A stretch of 64,000 nucleotides of DNA from Pontivivens sp032464575 (GTDB lineage: Bacteria > Pseudomonadota > Alphaproteobacteria > Rhodobacterales > Rhodobacteraceae). Positions 1 to 8,190 of the stretch are shown in pieces. The stretch is from contig JAWDKM010000002.1 in the NCBI GenBank assembly GCA_032464575.1, positions 620,001 through 684,000 on the forward strand, written 5' to 3'. The stretch's first letter is position 1; each line of letters opens with the position of its first letter. The notes under the pieces were generated by a model, which saw nothing but the letters and a program-made list of their open reading frames with translations, did not search any database and was not told the DNA's origin. The translations under genes were made by a program, and so were the position numbers.

Positions 1-1
1 A

Positions 2-730
2 ACAGGCGCACGGGTCACGCGGCTGCGGCGGCGGGCGAAGTACATCCTGGCGGAGCTCGACCGGGCGGAGACGCTGATCGTGCATCTGGGCATGTCGGGG
101 CGGATGCTGATCGCCGGGCCGTCGGGGACGACCGTGCCGGGCACGTTCCACCACCATCACCCCGCGCCTGAGAAGCACGACCACGTCGTCTTCGACATCG
201 AGGACGGGACCCGCGTCACCTTCAACGATGCGCGCCGGTTCGGCGCGATGGATCTGGTCGCGACGGATGCGCTGGAGGCGCACAAACTGATCGCGGTGCT
301 GGGGCCGGAGCCCTTCGACAACGCCTTTTCGGCGGCGTATCTGGCGGAGAAGCTGGAGGGGCGGTGGACGCCGATCAAATCCGCCCTGCTCGACCAGCGA
401 ATCGTGGCGGGGCTCGGCAATATCTACGTGTGCGAGGCGCTATGGCGGGCCGGGATCAGTCCCCTGCGGCTCGCGCGGGACCTGACGAGACGTCAGATTT
501 CCGACCTTGCCGGGCATATCCGCGAAACGCTGGAGGATGCCATCGCCGCCGGCGGATCCTCGCTTCGGGACTATCGGCAGGCCGACGGGGAACTGGGCTA
601 TTTTCAACACTCTTTCGCGGTCTACGGGCGCGAGGGTGAGGCCTGCCGGACGCCCGGCTGCGACGGCGGGATCGCACGCGACGTGCAGTCGGGGCGCTCC
701 TCCTTCCACTGTCCCAGATGTCAGAGATAG
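2..730 (+). CDS. mutM: Formamidopyrimidine-DNA glycosylase, 5' end outside window
   Basis: Bifunctional DNA glycosylase/AP lyase that removes 8-oxoguanine and other oxidised purines. The frame is already open at base 2, giving 242 residues. The family is usually about 270-285 long, so the first few dozen residues, including the catalytic Pro-Glu at the N-terminus, lie before the window. Visible features are the conserved block around HLGMSG, the helix-two-turn-helix region (LLDQRIVAGLGNIYV) and a C-terminal zinc finger with four cysteines (CRTPGC ... CPRC). The gene ends at the TAG at 728-730, 83 bases before an enoyl-CoA hydratase on the same strand. The identification is secure; only the 5' end is missing. 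Confidence 0.96.
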   Translation, partial: TGARVTRLRRRAKYILAELDRAETLIVHLGMSGRMLIAGPSGTTVPGTFHHHHPAPEKHDHVVFDIEDGTRVTFNDARRFGAMDLVATDALEAHKLIAVLGPEPFDNAFSAAYLAEKLEGRWTPIKSALLDQRIVAGLGNIYVCEALWRAGISPLRLARDLTRRQISDLAGHIRETLEDAIAAGGSSLRDYRQADGELGYFQHSFAVYGREGEACRTPGCDGGIARDVQSGRSSFHCPRCQR

Positions 731-813
731 GGACTGAAACACCTTGCAATCATCCCGTGAGGCCTTCAAATCCCGGAACAACGCGCCGCAGGCAACCGAA
801 AAGGGACATTCGC

Positions 814-1590
814 ATGGCCTACGAGATGCTGATCGTCGAGGTGACGGACGAGGTGGGACTCGTCCAGCTCAACCGCCCCGACGCACTGAATGCCCTGAAC
901 GGGCAGCTCCTCACCGAACTCGCCGATGTGCTCACAGCGTGGGACAAGGACGATGACGTGCGCGCCATCGTGATCACCGGCTCGGAGAAGGCGTTTGCCG
1001 CGGGGGCGGATGTGAAGGAGATGGCGGAGAAATCCTTCGTCGACATGTTCGGCACCGACTACTTCACCCCGCAGACCGAGGCGATCACCCGCTGCCGCAA
1101 GCCGATCATCGCCGCGGTGTCGGGCTTCGCGCTGGGCGGAGGCTGCGAGCTTGCGATGATGTGCGACTTCATCATTGCGTCGGACACCGCGAAGTTCGGC
1201 CAGCCGGAGATCAATCTCGGCGTCATGGCCGGCATCGGCGGCACGCAGCGCCTCACCCGCATCGTGGGCAAGTCGAAGGCGATGGAGATGAACCTCACCG
1301 GCCGGTTCATGGAGGCCGAGGAGGCCGAGCGCGCCGGCCTCGTCTCCCGCATCGTGCCGGCGAAGGACCTGGTGGACGAGGCGCTGAAGACCGCTGGAAA
1401 GATCGCCGAGAAATCCCAGCTCGCCGTGATGGCGGTCAAGGAATCGGTCAACCGCGCCTATGAGACGACCCAGCGCGAGGGCCTGCTTTTCGAGCGCCGC
1501 GTGTTCCATTCGCTCTTCGCCACCGAGGATCAGGCCGAGGGGATGTCGGCCTTCGTGGAGAAGCGCACGGCGAAGTTCCGCGACCAGTAA
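814..1590 (+). CDS. Enoyl-CoA hydratase
   Basis: Crotonase-fold enzyme, 258 residues, predicted to hydrate trans-2-enoyl-CoA to 3-hydroxyacyl-CoA in beta-oxidation. The ATG at 814 (MAYEMLIVEV) is preferred over an upstream in-frame GTG-type start because the family begins just before the first beta strand. The oxyanion-hole segments AFAAGADVKEM and GFALGGGCELAMMCDF are present, as is the PEINLGVMAGIGGTQRL block that carries an active-site glutamate. It lies between mutM and rpsT, an arrangement I know from Rhodobacterales chromosomes. Substrate chain length cannot be told from sequence. Confidence 0.93.
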   Translation: MAYEMLIVEVTDEVGLVQLNRPDALNALNGQLLTELADVLTAWDKDDDVRAIVITGSEKAFAAGADVKEMAEKSFVDMFGTDYFTPQTEAITRCRKPIIAAVSGFALGGGCELAMMCDFIIASDTAKFGQPEINLGVMAGIGGTQRLTRIVGKSKAMEMNLTGRFMEAEEAERAGLVSRIVPAKDLVDEALKTAGKIAEKSQLAVMAVKESVNRAYETTQREGLLFERRVFHSLFATEDQAEGMSAFVEKRTAKFRDQ

Positions 1591-1664
1591 GACGGAACGT
1601 TGACACCCGCGGGCCGCGGGAGTAAGAGCGCGGCTCATCTTGTAAAAAGAGACCGGAATCAGAC

Positions 1665-1928
1665 ATGGCAAATTCGCCGTCCGCAAAGAAGCGCGTGCGC
1701 CAGATCGAGCGCCGCACCGAAGTGAACAAGGCGCGCCGCTCGCGCATCCGCACCTACCTGCGGAAGGTTGAGGAGGCCATCGCGGGTGGCGACCAGACCG
1801 CCGCTCAGCAGGCGCTCAAGGCAGCCCAGCCGGAAGTGATGCGCGGCGTCACGAAGGGCGTGCTGCACAAGAACACCGCATCGCGGAAGATCTCCCGCCT
1901 CGCGCACCGCGTGAAGTCGATGGCATGA
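1665..1928 (+). CDS. rpsT: 30S ribosomal protein S20
   Basis: 87-residue, strongly basic, helix-rich protein that binds 16S rRNA in the small subunit. It shows the typical S20 opening (MANSPSAKKRVRQ) and the family's usual length. It is followed within 40 bases by a strong intrinsic terminator (1966-1996), so it is transcriptionally separate from the rhodanese and dnaA downstream. Confidence 0.97.
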   Translation: MANSPSAKKRVRQIERRTEVNKARRSRIRTYLRKVEEAIAGGDQTAAQQALKAAQPEVMRGVTKGVLHKNTASRKISRLAHRVKSMA

Positions 1929-1965
1929 TCCCGCGGGCCCGGTCGGGCCCGTCCTGCCGCATGTC

Positions 1966-1996
1966 GGGCGCATCCGCTGATGCGCCCTTTCTTTTT
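1966..1996 (+). terminator. Intrinsic terminator after rpsT
   Basis: Perfect 8-bp stem (GGGCGCAT at 1966-1973 with ATGCGCCC at 1980-1987), a 6-base loop and a downstream tract TTTCTTTTT (1988-1996). Ideal position for ending rpsT transcription. Confidence 0.9.
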
Positions 1997-2307
1997 GCAG
2001 TGCATTCAATGGCTTTTCCGCCACGCTTCGCGACGCCGGAGGTGTTCACCCTTCGATCCCATTGTTCGAATCGTGACCCCCACGTAGCCTTGCTCAGCCG
2101 GTGAGCCCCGCCGCTTTCGTATCCATAGTATTGGCTTTTTAGATCGCTCCGGTAGGTGCAGCCAATACTTATGGTTAACTTAATCTCTTGAATTTGAAAA
2201 TGGAATTGGACCTCTAGCAGGGGCGGTTCCTCTTGTGTTGAGCTTCCGACTCGGCGTAGGTTCTGCGGACCAAGAACGAGAGTCGCAAGGACCGGGAGGA
2301 GCAAGGC
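1997..2307. other. AT-rich intergenic region between rpsT and the rhodanese/dnaA block
   Basis: About 300 bases without a credible gene. The part 2115-2215 is markedly richer in A+T than its surroundings and contains a long imperfect hairpin (2123-2174). Two 9-mers differ from the DnaA-box consensus TTATCCACA by two bases: GTATCCATA on the plus strand around 2119-2127, and TTAACCATA read on the minus strand around 2171-2179. No perfect box was seen by eye. It holds the promoter of the downstream genes, and an origin function is a possibility only. Confidence 0.4.
2123..2174. repeat. Imperfect inverted repeat upstream of dnaA block
   Basis: Arms CCATAGTATTGGC (2123-2135) and GCCAATACTTATGG (2161-2174) are reverse complements except for one extra base, separated by 25 bases. 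It could form a 13-bp stem. There is no T-tract after it, so it is not an obvious terminator. Confidence 0.75.
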
Positions 2308-2742
2308 GTGTCGCAGATCGAGCAGATGACCCCGCCAGAAGCGTATGAGGCGCTCAGGGGCGATGCGACGGCCGTGCTCGTGGATGTCAGGACGAAGCCG
2401 GAATGGTCCTTCGTCGGCATTCCCGATCTCAGGACGACGGGCAACCGGATGGCGCTGACCGAATGGCGCAGCTACCCCGACATGTCCGTCAATCCGCAGT
2501 TCGTCGAGGATGTGGCCGCCCAGTTCGGCGGAACGCTTCCCGACACGATTCTCTTCATCTGCCGTTCGGGTGCGCGTTCTGACGACGCCGCCCGCGCGGT
2601 GTCGCAGATGGCGGAGCAAGCAGGCATCTCCGTTCGCTGCATCAATGTCGCCGAGGGTTTTGAGGGAGACCTGGATGGCGACGCGCACAGGGGTGCTATG
2701 AACGGGTGGAAGGCCCATTCGTTGCCCTGGCGACAAACCTGA
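2308..2742 (+). CDS. Single-domain rhodanese (sulfurtransferase-like)
   Basis: 144-residue rhodanese-homology protein, predicted to move sulfane sulfur through a persulfide on its active-site cysteine (Cys85 in CRSGARS). The LVDVR strand typical of the fold is at residues 24-28. The start is GTG at 2308, chosen because a clear ribosome-binding site (GGGAGGA, 2294-2300) lies 7 bases upstream. The gene precedes dnaA by about 90 bases on the same strand and may share its promoter. No signal peptide, so cytoplasmic. The physiological acceptor is unknown. Confidence 0.9.
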   Translation: MSQIEQMTPPEAYEALRGDATAVLVDVRTKPEWSFVGIPDLRTTGNRMALTEWRSYPDMSVNPQFVEDVAAQFGGTLPDTILFICRSGARSDDAARAVSQMAEQAGISVRCINVAEGFEGDLDGDAHRGAMNGWKAHSLPWRQT

Positions 2743-2828
2743 CCCGAAGGGGGGGCCATCACCGCCCCCGAGGGACAAAAGCCTGCCGGCTCCGCACGCC
2801 CGGGTCCGGCCAACGTCGAATTGTGACA

Positions 2829-4202
2829 ATGGGACGGACAATGTCTGATATCGAGGCCTGGGGGCGCATTTGCACGGATATGAAATCTGCGATCGGTCAG
2901 GAAGCCTACCAGAGCTGGATCGACCCGCTCTCGCTTGACCGTATCGATTCCGGCACCGCGCACTTTGCGGCACCCACCACCTTCATCGGCCGCTGGGTGG
3001 AGCGGAACTATGGCGAGCGCATCCGCTCCTCCTTCGTGCGCGAGGGCTACGAGGTCACCCGCCTCAACTTCACCGTGGCACCAGCCACCCCGCAGCGGGC
3101 CGCGGTGGAGCAGGAGAACGGTGCGCCGAAACCGGCGGCCGTCGCGACCGGCGAGGAGGAGCTGCCGGGCTCCCCGCTCGATCCACGCTTCACCTTCGAC
3201 AGTTTCGTGGTCGGCAAGCCGAACGAACTCGCCCACGCTGCCGCCCGCCGGGTCGGCGAGGGGGGTGAGGTCACGTTCAACCCGCTCTTCCTCTACGGCG
3301 GCGTGGGCCTCGGCAAGACGCATCTGATGCATGCGATCGCGTGGAAGCTGCAGGAGGAAAATCCGGGCTTCCGCGTGCTCTATCTCTCTGCCGAGCAGTT
3401 CATGTACCGCTTCGTACAGGCGCTGCGCTTCCGCGACACGATCAGCTTCAAGCAGATGTTCCGTTCGGTCGACGTGCTGATGGTCGATGACGTGCAGTTC
3501 ATCGCCGGCAAGGATTCCACGCAGGAGGAATTTTTCCATACGTTCAATGCCTTGATCGACCAGAACAAGCAGGTCATCATATCTGCCGACCGCGCACCGG
3601 GGGAGATCGAGGGGATCGAGGAGCGGATCAAGTCGCGGCTGCAATGGGGCCTCGTCGCCGACCTGCACCCGACGGACTACGAGCTGCGCCTCGGCATCCT
3701 GCAGTCGAAGCTGGAAACACAGCTTGCCCAGCATCCGAGCGTGAAGATCAATCACGGTGTTATCGAGTTCCTCGCACATCGGATCTCCACCAACGTGCGG
3801 GTGCTGGAGGGGGCGCTCACCCGCCTCTTCGCCTTTGCCTCGCTGGTGGGCCGCGAGATCGACATGGACATGACGCAGGAATGCCTCGCCGACCTGCTGC
3901 GCGCCTCGGAGCGGAAAGTCACGATCGAAGAGATCATCCGCAAGGTCGCGGACCACTACAACCTGCGCATGAACGACCTCTTGTCCGCCCGCCGTGCCCG
4001 CGCCATCGCGCGGCCGCGTCAGGTGGCGATGTTCCTCGCGAAGATGCTGACCTCGAAGAGCCTGCCCGAGATCGGGCGCAAGTTCGGCGGTCGGGACCAC
4101 ACGACGGTGATCCACGCGGTGAAGAAGGTGGAAGAGCTCAAGCTCACCGACAGCCAGATCGCCGAGGACGTGGAACTGCTGCGCCGGATGCTGGAGGCCT
4201 GA
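2829..4202 (+). CDS. dnaA: Chromosomal replication initiator protein DnaA
   Basis: 457-residue AAA+ initiator that binds DnaA boxes and opens the origin. It has an N-terminal interaction domain, a linker, an ATPase core starting near FTFDSFVVGKPNELA, a Walker A motif (GGVGLGKTHLMHA), a Walker B motif (VLMVDDVQFIAG), and the C-terminal DNA-binding signature GRDHTTVIHAVKK. Two starts are possible: ATG 2829 (MGRTMSD) or ATG 2841 (MSDIEAWG). Neither has a strong ribosome-binding site at ideal distance. dnaN does not follow; the next gene is coq9 on the opposite strand. Confidence 0.97.
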   Translation: MGRTMSDIEAWGRICTDMKSAIGQEAYQSWIDPLSLDRIDSGTAHFAAPTTFIGRWVERNYGERIRSSFVREGYEVTRLNFTVAPATPQRAAVEQENGAPKPAAVATGEEELPGSPLDPRFTFDSFVVGKPNELAHAAARRVGEGGEVTFNPLFLYGGVGLGKTHLMHAIAWKLQEENPGFRVLYLSAEQFMYRFVQALRFRDTISFKQMFRSVDVLMVDDVQFIAGKDSTQEEFFHTFNALIDQNKQVIISADRAPGEIEGIEERIKSRLQWGLVADLHPTDYELRLGILQSKLETQLAQHPSVKINHGVIEFLAHRISTNVRVLEGALTRLFAFASLVGREIDMDMTQECLADLLRASERKVTIEEIIRKVADHYNLRMNDLLSARRARAIARPRQVAMFLAKMLTSKSLPEIGRKFGGRDHTTVIHAVKKVEELKLTDSQIAEDVELLRRMLEA

Positions 4203-4469
4203 GGGCGTTTTGTGGTCGTCCTAGGGCGCGCGCCGAGGGTCGCCTCAAGCAGCAGATGGCCGCGCCAATATCGACGACGACATTCCTTAGATTTCATCTT
4301 CCGCCCGGCGGCCACGCCGGGCCGCGCCCGACCTCCCCACGGAGGGCGCGTTGGGGATGTCATGCATCGAACAAACGACGCTGATACTTGAGAGCTCGGA
4401 CCTATCAAAGCGGTCCCGCAAGCGCCCTCCAGGTCGGCCGCGGCCCTCGTTTCTCTGAACCTATGGAGG
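4203..4469. other. Intergenic region after dnaA
   Basis: No credible gene. It contains a GC-rich perfect hairpin (CCCGGCG 4304-4310, loop GCCA, CGCCGGG 4315-4321) without a T-tract, which may help end dnaA transcription. The convergent coq9 terminator follows at 4470-4497. Confidence 0.5.
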
Positions 4470-4497
4470 CAAACAGTCCCGGCGTGGTGGCCGGGAC
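4470..4497 (-). terminator. Terminator-like hairpin after coq9
   Basis: Read on the minus strand just after the coq9 stop: GTCCCGG, an 8-base loop, CCGGGAC (4476-4497), then TGTTTG. The T-tract is short and interrupted, so termination strength is uncertain. Confidence 0.6.
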
Positions 4498-4503
4498 GGT
4501 ACT

Positions 4504-5208
4504 TTAGGGGCGGCGCCAGCGCCCCGGCATGCGGACATTGGGTGCGGTGACGCGGTCGAGCAGGCGCCCCGGTCCTGCGGCCCAGGCGCGGGCCATCGGG
4601 GTGTCCTTCGCCCAGGCCTTCGCCTTCTCGATCCGCATCACATCGGCGATGCGGCGGTCGAGGAAGGCCCAGGTCTTCTCGCTGCCCAAGCTGTCATCGC
4701 CCAGCCAGTAGAGCACCGTCGAGGAGTAGACGCCCGAGAGCGTCGCGCGCTTGGTGTACCAGTTGATGTCGCGCGAACCGTCGGCAAGGCCGGACCAGAT
4801 CGTGTCGGCCGTGTTCCAGATCGCCTTCGCCCCGTCGGCGGCATGCATCGGCAGGGCAAAGAGCGTGGCACCGCGGCGCACCGCCTCCCGCTCGCCCTCG
4901 ATGAGTTCGAGGCGCTTGCGGACAGCCCGCGTGATTTTCGCCGTCATGCCCATGCCGGTCATGTCCGCCGTGGCGAGCCACGCTGCGAGTTCCTCGTCTC
5001 CGCGCATGTGGAAGGCGAGCGCCAGATCGACCGCGCCGCGGGGGAACAGGCTGCGCGCCAGCCCCGGCTCCACCTCCGAATCGGCGATCGCCCGTTTCAG
5101 CGTTGCTTCCGACCAGCCGTCGAAAGGCACGTGCAGCAACGCCGCGTCCACGATCCTGTCACGCGGGTTTTCGCCCGGTGTCTCAACGATTTCCGGCTGA
5201 TCGGTCAT
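4504..5208 (-). CDS. COQ9 family protein (ubiquinone biosynthesis)
   Basis: 234 residues. Matches COQ9, a TetR-like-fold lipid-binding protein that supports COQ7-type hydroxylation in ubiquinone synthesis in mitochondria and alphaproteobacteria. Recognised from the early helix block (DAALLHVPFDGWSEATLKRA) and the C-terminal block around ADTIWSGLADGSRDINWYTK and WAFLDRRIADVM. It is divergent from rpsU with about 100 bases between starts. Its bacterial function is inferred from the eukaryotic protein. It also supports an alphaproteobacterial origin. Confidence 0.93.
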   Translation of the reverse strand: MTDQPEIVETPGENPRDRIVDAALLHVPFDGWSEATLKRAIADSEVEPGLARSLFPRGAVDLALAFHMRGDEELAAWLATADMTGMGMTAKITRAVRKRLELIEGEREAVRRGATLFALPMHAADGAKAIWNTADTIWSGLADGSRDINWYTKRATLSGVYSSTVLYWLGDDSLGSEKTWAFLDRRIADVMRIEKAKAWAKDTPMARAWAAGPGRLLDRVTAPNVRMPGRWRRP

Positions 5209-5306
5209 GGTGGCTCCCGGCTACGGGGGTGGACATGGGCGGATTAACCGCCTATCTAGCGCACTCCTGCAATTCCGCAATTTTACCTGAAAGGTGGTGA
5301 AGACAA

Positions 5307-5513
5307 GTGCAGGTACAGGTTCGCGACAACAATGTCGATCAGGCGCTCCGCGCCTTGAAGAAGAAGTTGCAGCGCGAGGGCGTGTTCCGGGAGATGAAGC
5401 TCCGGCAGCATTACGAGAAGCCCTCCGTCAAGCGTGCCCGCGAGAAGGCCGAGGCCGTTCGCCGCGCGCGCAAGCTGGCTCGTAAGAAGGCACAGCGCGA
5501 AGGTCTCCTTTAA
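5307..5513 (+). CDS. rpsU: 30S ribosomal protein S21
   Basis: 68-residue, very basic protein of the small subunit platform. It starts at GTG 5307 (MQVQVRDNNVDQALRALKKK) with AAGGTGG about ten bases upstream. The C-terminus ends in Lys/Arg-rich helices typical of alphaproteobacterial S21. It is monocistronic: two intrinsic terminators follow within 90 bases. Confidence 0.97.
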   Translation: MQVQVRDNNVDQALRALKKKLQREGVFREMKLRQHYEKPSVKRAREKAEAVRRARKLARKKAQREGLL

Positions 5514-5533
5514 GCAGATCGACATGAGCGACC

Positions 5534-5561
5534 CGGCCGGAGCGATCCGGCCGTTGTCTTT
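5534..5561 (+). terminator. Intrinsic terminator 1 after rpsU
   Basis: Stem CGGCCGG (5534-5540), loop AGCGAT, CCGGCCG (5547-5553), followed by TTGTCTTT. Confidence 0.85.
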
Positions 5562-5563
5562 CG

Positions 5564-5599
5564 AGCCCCCGCCCCATCTTGGAGCGGGGGCTTCGTTTT
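5564..5599 (+). terminator. Intrinsic terminator 2 after rpsU
   Basis: Second hairpin immediately downstream: AGCCCCCGC (5564-5572) pairs with GCGGGGGCT (5584-5592), followed by TCGTTTT. Tandem terminators fit a highly transcribed ribosomal gene. Confidence 0.85.
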
Positions 5600-5611
5600 G
5601 AAGGGGGCAAC

Positions 5612-6394
5612 ATGGCGACCGACGGCATCCGTATCTATGCGATCGGCGACATCCACGGCGAGCTCGAGAAGCTGCGCGAGGTTCACGACTGGATCGCCCG
5701 CGACCGGGCGGAGCATCCGGGGCGCGAGGTGCGGATCGTCCATCTGGGCGACTATGTGGACCGGGGCCCGGACAGCCGCGGCGTCGTGGACTGGCTGATC
5801 ACGCAGGACAATCCCGAATGGATCAACCTGCGCGGCAACCACGACCGGATGTTCATGCGCTACGTCACCCAACCGGGCTGGCAGGACCCGCGGCTATGGC
5901 GGCACAAGGGCTATCACTGGCTGCACGAGAAGCTCGGCGGCGTCGAGACCCTGGCGAGCTACGGGATCGAGATCGCCGCGGAGGTGACGCTCGACCGCTC
6001 CGACCTCTGGCATGACGCGGCGGCGGAGGCAGTGCCGAGCGCGCATATGGACTTCATAGACGGGCTCGCGCGGTGGCGGCGGATCGGCGACTACGTCTTC
6101 ACCCACGCGGGCGTGCGGCCGGACCGGCTGCTGGAGGACCAGGAGGATGACGACCTGATGTGGATCCGCGAGGGGTGGCTCGACTATGCGGGTTCGCTGC
6201 CCTTCACCGTGGTGCACGGCCACACGGTCTACGACCAGGTGGAGCGTTACCCCCAGCGGATCGCCGTCGATACCGGCGCGGTCTTCGGCGGGGAGCTGAG
6301 CTGCATCGTGCTGGATGGGGAGGAGGTCGGAACGCTGACTGCCCACAACGTGCGGGCGCTGCCGATGCGCGAGGGGGCGCCGCGCCGACCTTAG
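5612..6394 (+). CDS. Metallophosphoesterase, PPP-type serine/threonine phosphatase-like
   Basis: 260 residues with the three metal-binding signatures of calcineurin-like PPP phosphatases in order: GDIHG (about residue 13), GDYVDRG (about 51) and GNHD (about 80), plus later His motifs (HAGVRPD, HGHTVY). ATG 5612 follows AAGGGGG at 5601-5607. An earlier TTG in the rpsU terminator is rejected as start. It probably dephosphorylates proteins or small phosphoesters in the cytoplasm; the substrate is unknown. Confidence 0.88.
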   Translation: MATDGIRIYAIGDIHGELEKLREVHDWIARDRAEHPGREVRIVHLGDYVDRGPDSRGVVDWLITQDNPEWINLRGNHDRMFMRYVTQPGWQDPRLWRHKGYHWLHEKLGGVETLASYGIEIAAEVTLDRSDLWHDAAAEAVPSAHMDFIDGLARWRRIGDYVFTHAGVRPDRLLEDQEDDDLMWIREGWLDYAGSLPFTVVHGHTVYDQVERYPQRIAVDTGAVFGGELSCIVLDGEEVGTLTAHNVRALPMREGAPRRP

Positions 6395-6449
6395 GTGCCA
6401 TGTTCCCGGCCGAAGCGCCGGGACCGTCTGGTCACGATGGTCCGAAGGG

Positions 6450-6509
6450 CCCCGGATCGGGTCCGGGGCGGTCGGTTCATCTCCTCGCGGCCCCGGATCG
6501 GGTCCGGGG
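6450..6509. repeat. Two copies of a 19-bp palindromic intergenic repeat
   Basis: The near-palindrome CCCCGGATCGGGTCCGGGG occurs at 6450-6468 and again at 6491-6509, with similar flanks (preceded by GG). Both lie between the convergent phosphoesterase and cox IV genes, where they could form hairpins that end transcription from either side. Confidence 0.8.
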
Positions 6510-6520
6510 TGGCGCCAGTA

Positions 6521-6670
6521 TCAGGTGCGGAAGATCGCGAGGAAGATCAGCACAATCAGAATCACGATGATGGACCGAATGCAGAAGGTCACGAAGCCGC
6601 CGAACGTCTTCTCCTGATCCGCGATGTCCATGGAGCCATGCTCATGCTCGTTGTCGTGATTGTCGGCCAT
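6521..6670 (-). CDS. aa3-type cytochrome c oxidase subunit IV (small)
   Basis: A 49-residue protein: an acidic/His-rich N-terminus (MADNHDNEHEHGSMDIADQE) followed by one hydrophobic membrane helix (about residues 27-47, VTFCIRSIIVILIVLIFLAI). This matches the short bacterial aa3 oxidase subunit IV family typical of Paracoccus and Rhodobacter relatives, in which a single helix packs against the catalytic subunits. It is the last gene of a minus-strand run, 56 bases after the DUF6173-like gene. The other oxidase subunits are not in the window. Confidence 0.85.
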   Translation of the reverse strand: MADNHDNEHEHGSMDIADQEKTFGGFVTFCIRSIIVILIVLIFLAIFRT

Positions 6671-6726
6671 TGTGCTCTCCAGTTCGCAACCGGTGTCGTC
6701 TTACACGATGCGCCGTGGCGTGCAAG

Positions 6727-7173
6727 TCAGGCCGTCTCTTCCAGCCCCTGCGCGAGCTCGAAGCCGATGCGACGTGCTGTCTCCTGCTGGCGGGGTGCCG
6801 CACGCAGGGCGACGTTGAGCTGGGTGACGTGCTGGATGAGCTGCATCTTTCCACCGCGCGCATCGACCCCGTAAAAGGTGACGATGTCAGGGGCGAACCA
6901 GCCCATGCCCTGGACATGCATCACGCCCATCTCGGTGCCGACGAAGCCCATGCCGACCTCGTGCTCGCCGTCCAGCGTCTCCTCGAACTTGCGGATGTAG
7001 AGGGCGATGCGCTCATAGGCCCACTGGGCAGGCGATTTGCCCTTGCTGGTGCCGAGCTTCGCAGGCTTCTTTGCGTTCTCCGCACAGTCCTGGCCACCGG
7101 TATGCACAGCGCGCGCGAGGACCGAGGCCTCCGCCGCTTCCGCCGTCGTCTCTATGCCGTTCTCCACAGCCAT
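6727..7173 (-). CDS. DUF6173-like protein of unknown function
   Basis: 148 residues, no signal peptide or membrane helix. The N-terminal third is low-complexity and Ala/Glu-rich. The conserved-looking part runs from about residue 47 (SPAQWAYERIALYIRKFEE) to QLIQHVTQLNVALRA and ARRIGF. I associate this pattern with the DUF6173 family from memory, so the assignment is tentative. The ATG at 7173 lies inside the 3' end of the upstream MBL-fold gene (22-base overlap), indicating co-translation. No function is proposed. Confidence 0.7.
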   Translation of the reverse strand: MAVENGIETTAEAAEASVLARAVHTGGQDCAENAKKPAKLGTSKGKSPAQWAYERIALYIRKFEETLDGEHEVGMGFVGTEMGVMHVQGMGWFAPDIVTFYGVDARGGKMQLIQHVTQLNVALRAAPRQQETARRIGFELAQGLEETA

Positions 7174-8186
7174 GCCCCGTCCTCCGCCAGTGTTCGTGTC
7201 ACCAGTCCTTCGTGCCAGACATGGTTGAGATGGGCCACCGTCTCGGCCAGGGCGAGGCCGTAGGTGCCGTCGTCGATGGTGCGCTTGAAGAGGAGCGGGA
7301 AGCAGTCGGGCGCGCGGCGGGGCTCCGCGAGGAACTCCAGCAGCCGCGGCAGCGCGTTCTCGTGGTTCTCGATGAGCTGGCGCAGCCGGGCGGGCACCCC
7401 GGTGAAGGGCAGCTTGTGGCCCGGCAGTGCGAGGTGGTGCGGCCCGGCGAGAGCTGCGAGGCGATGGCAGCTCTCGATCCAGTCGCCGAGCGGATCGGCC
7501 TCCGGCTCCGTCGGGTAGACACCGATATTGGAGGAGATGCCGGGGATGATCTGATCGCCCGCGAGGATCAGGTCGCCGAACCAGAGCGTCGCATGCTCCG
7601 GCGCGTGGCCATTGCCGACATGGACCGTCCAGTCGCGCCCCCCGATACGCAGCGTGTCGCCCTGCGCGATGCGGGTGTAGCCGACGGGCATGGGGTGAAC
7701 CATATCGGCGAAGTTGAAGGGGCGCTGTGCGGCGCGGATGGCGATGCGCTCCGCATCCATCCCGGCGCGGCGGTAGAAGGTCAGCGCCTCCTCCGTCGCG
7801 GCCTCCTGCACGTCGAGGGTCAGCATCCGGGCGAAGAGCCAGGCGGTGCGCGTCGTCACCAGCTCCGCCCCCCGCGCCTGGAACCAGCCGACGAGGCCCA
7901 CATGGTCGGGGTGGTGGTGGGTCAGCAGCACGCGCCGCACCGGCTTGCCCGCGAGGGGCCCGGCGAGCAGCGCCTCCCACACGGCACGGGTCTTCGAGGT
8001 ATCGACGCCGGTATCCACGATCGTCCACCCATCGCCATCGTCGAGCGCGTAGACGTTCATGTGGTTGAGCACCATCGGCAGCGGGATGCGGCCCCATAGG
8101 ATGCCGTCCGCCACCTCGATCATCTCGCCCTCCCCGGGCGGTTCGGCGATGGGAAAGCAGATCAGGCTGGCGGCGTCTTCGGGCAA
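7152..8186 (-). CDS. MBL-fold metallo-hydrolase
   Basis: 344 residues, metallo-beta-lactamase fold. The zinc-binding HHHPDH motif follows the strand VRRVLLT, and later metal-ligand segments are VGNGHAPEH and ALPGHKLPF. This hydrolase group includes glyoxalase II-like thioesterases. The best start is TTG 8186, four bases after the stop of the upstream gene, because it keeps an N-terminal strand before EVADGILWGRI. The first ATG, at 8123, would begin inside that strand. Substrate unknown. It is in one run with the acyl-CoA dehydrogenase and the NTF2-like gene. Confidence 0.87.
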   Translation of the reverse strand: MPEDAASLICFPIAEPPGEGEMIEVADGILWGRIPLPMVLNHMNVYALDDGDGWTIVDTGVDTSKTRAVWEALLAGPLAGKPVRRVLLTHHHPDHVGLVGWFQARGAELVTTRTAWLFARMLTLDVQEAATEEALTFYRRAGMDAERIAIRAAQRPFNFADMVHPMPVGYTRIAQGDTLRIGGRDWTVHVGNGHAPEHATLWFGDLILAGDQIIPGISSNIGVYPTEPEADPLGDWIESCHRLAALAGPHHLALPGHKLPFTGVPARLRQLIENHENALPRLLEFLAEPRRAPDCFPLLFKRTIDDGTYGLALAETVAHLNHVWHEGLVTRTLAEDGAWLWRTA

Positions 8187-8190
8187 ATCT

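Noticed and set aside
2119..2179. DnaA boxes proving an origin
   Set aside because: Both candidate 9-mers have two mismatches to TTATCCACA; not enough to call oriC.
2472..4115. 547-codon open frame antisense to dnaA
   Set aside because: Shadow of a high-GC gene; Arg/His/Leu-rich with no motifs, while the plus strand has clear DnaA motifs.
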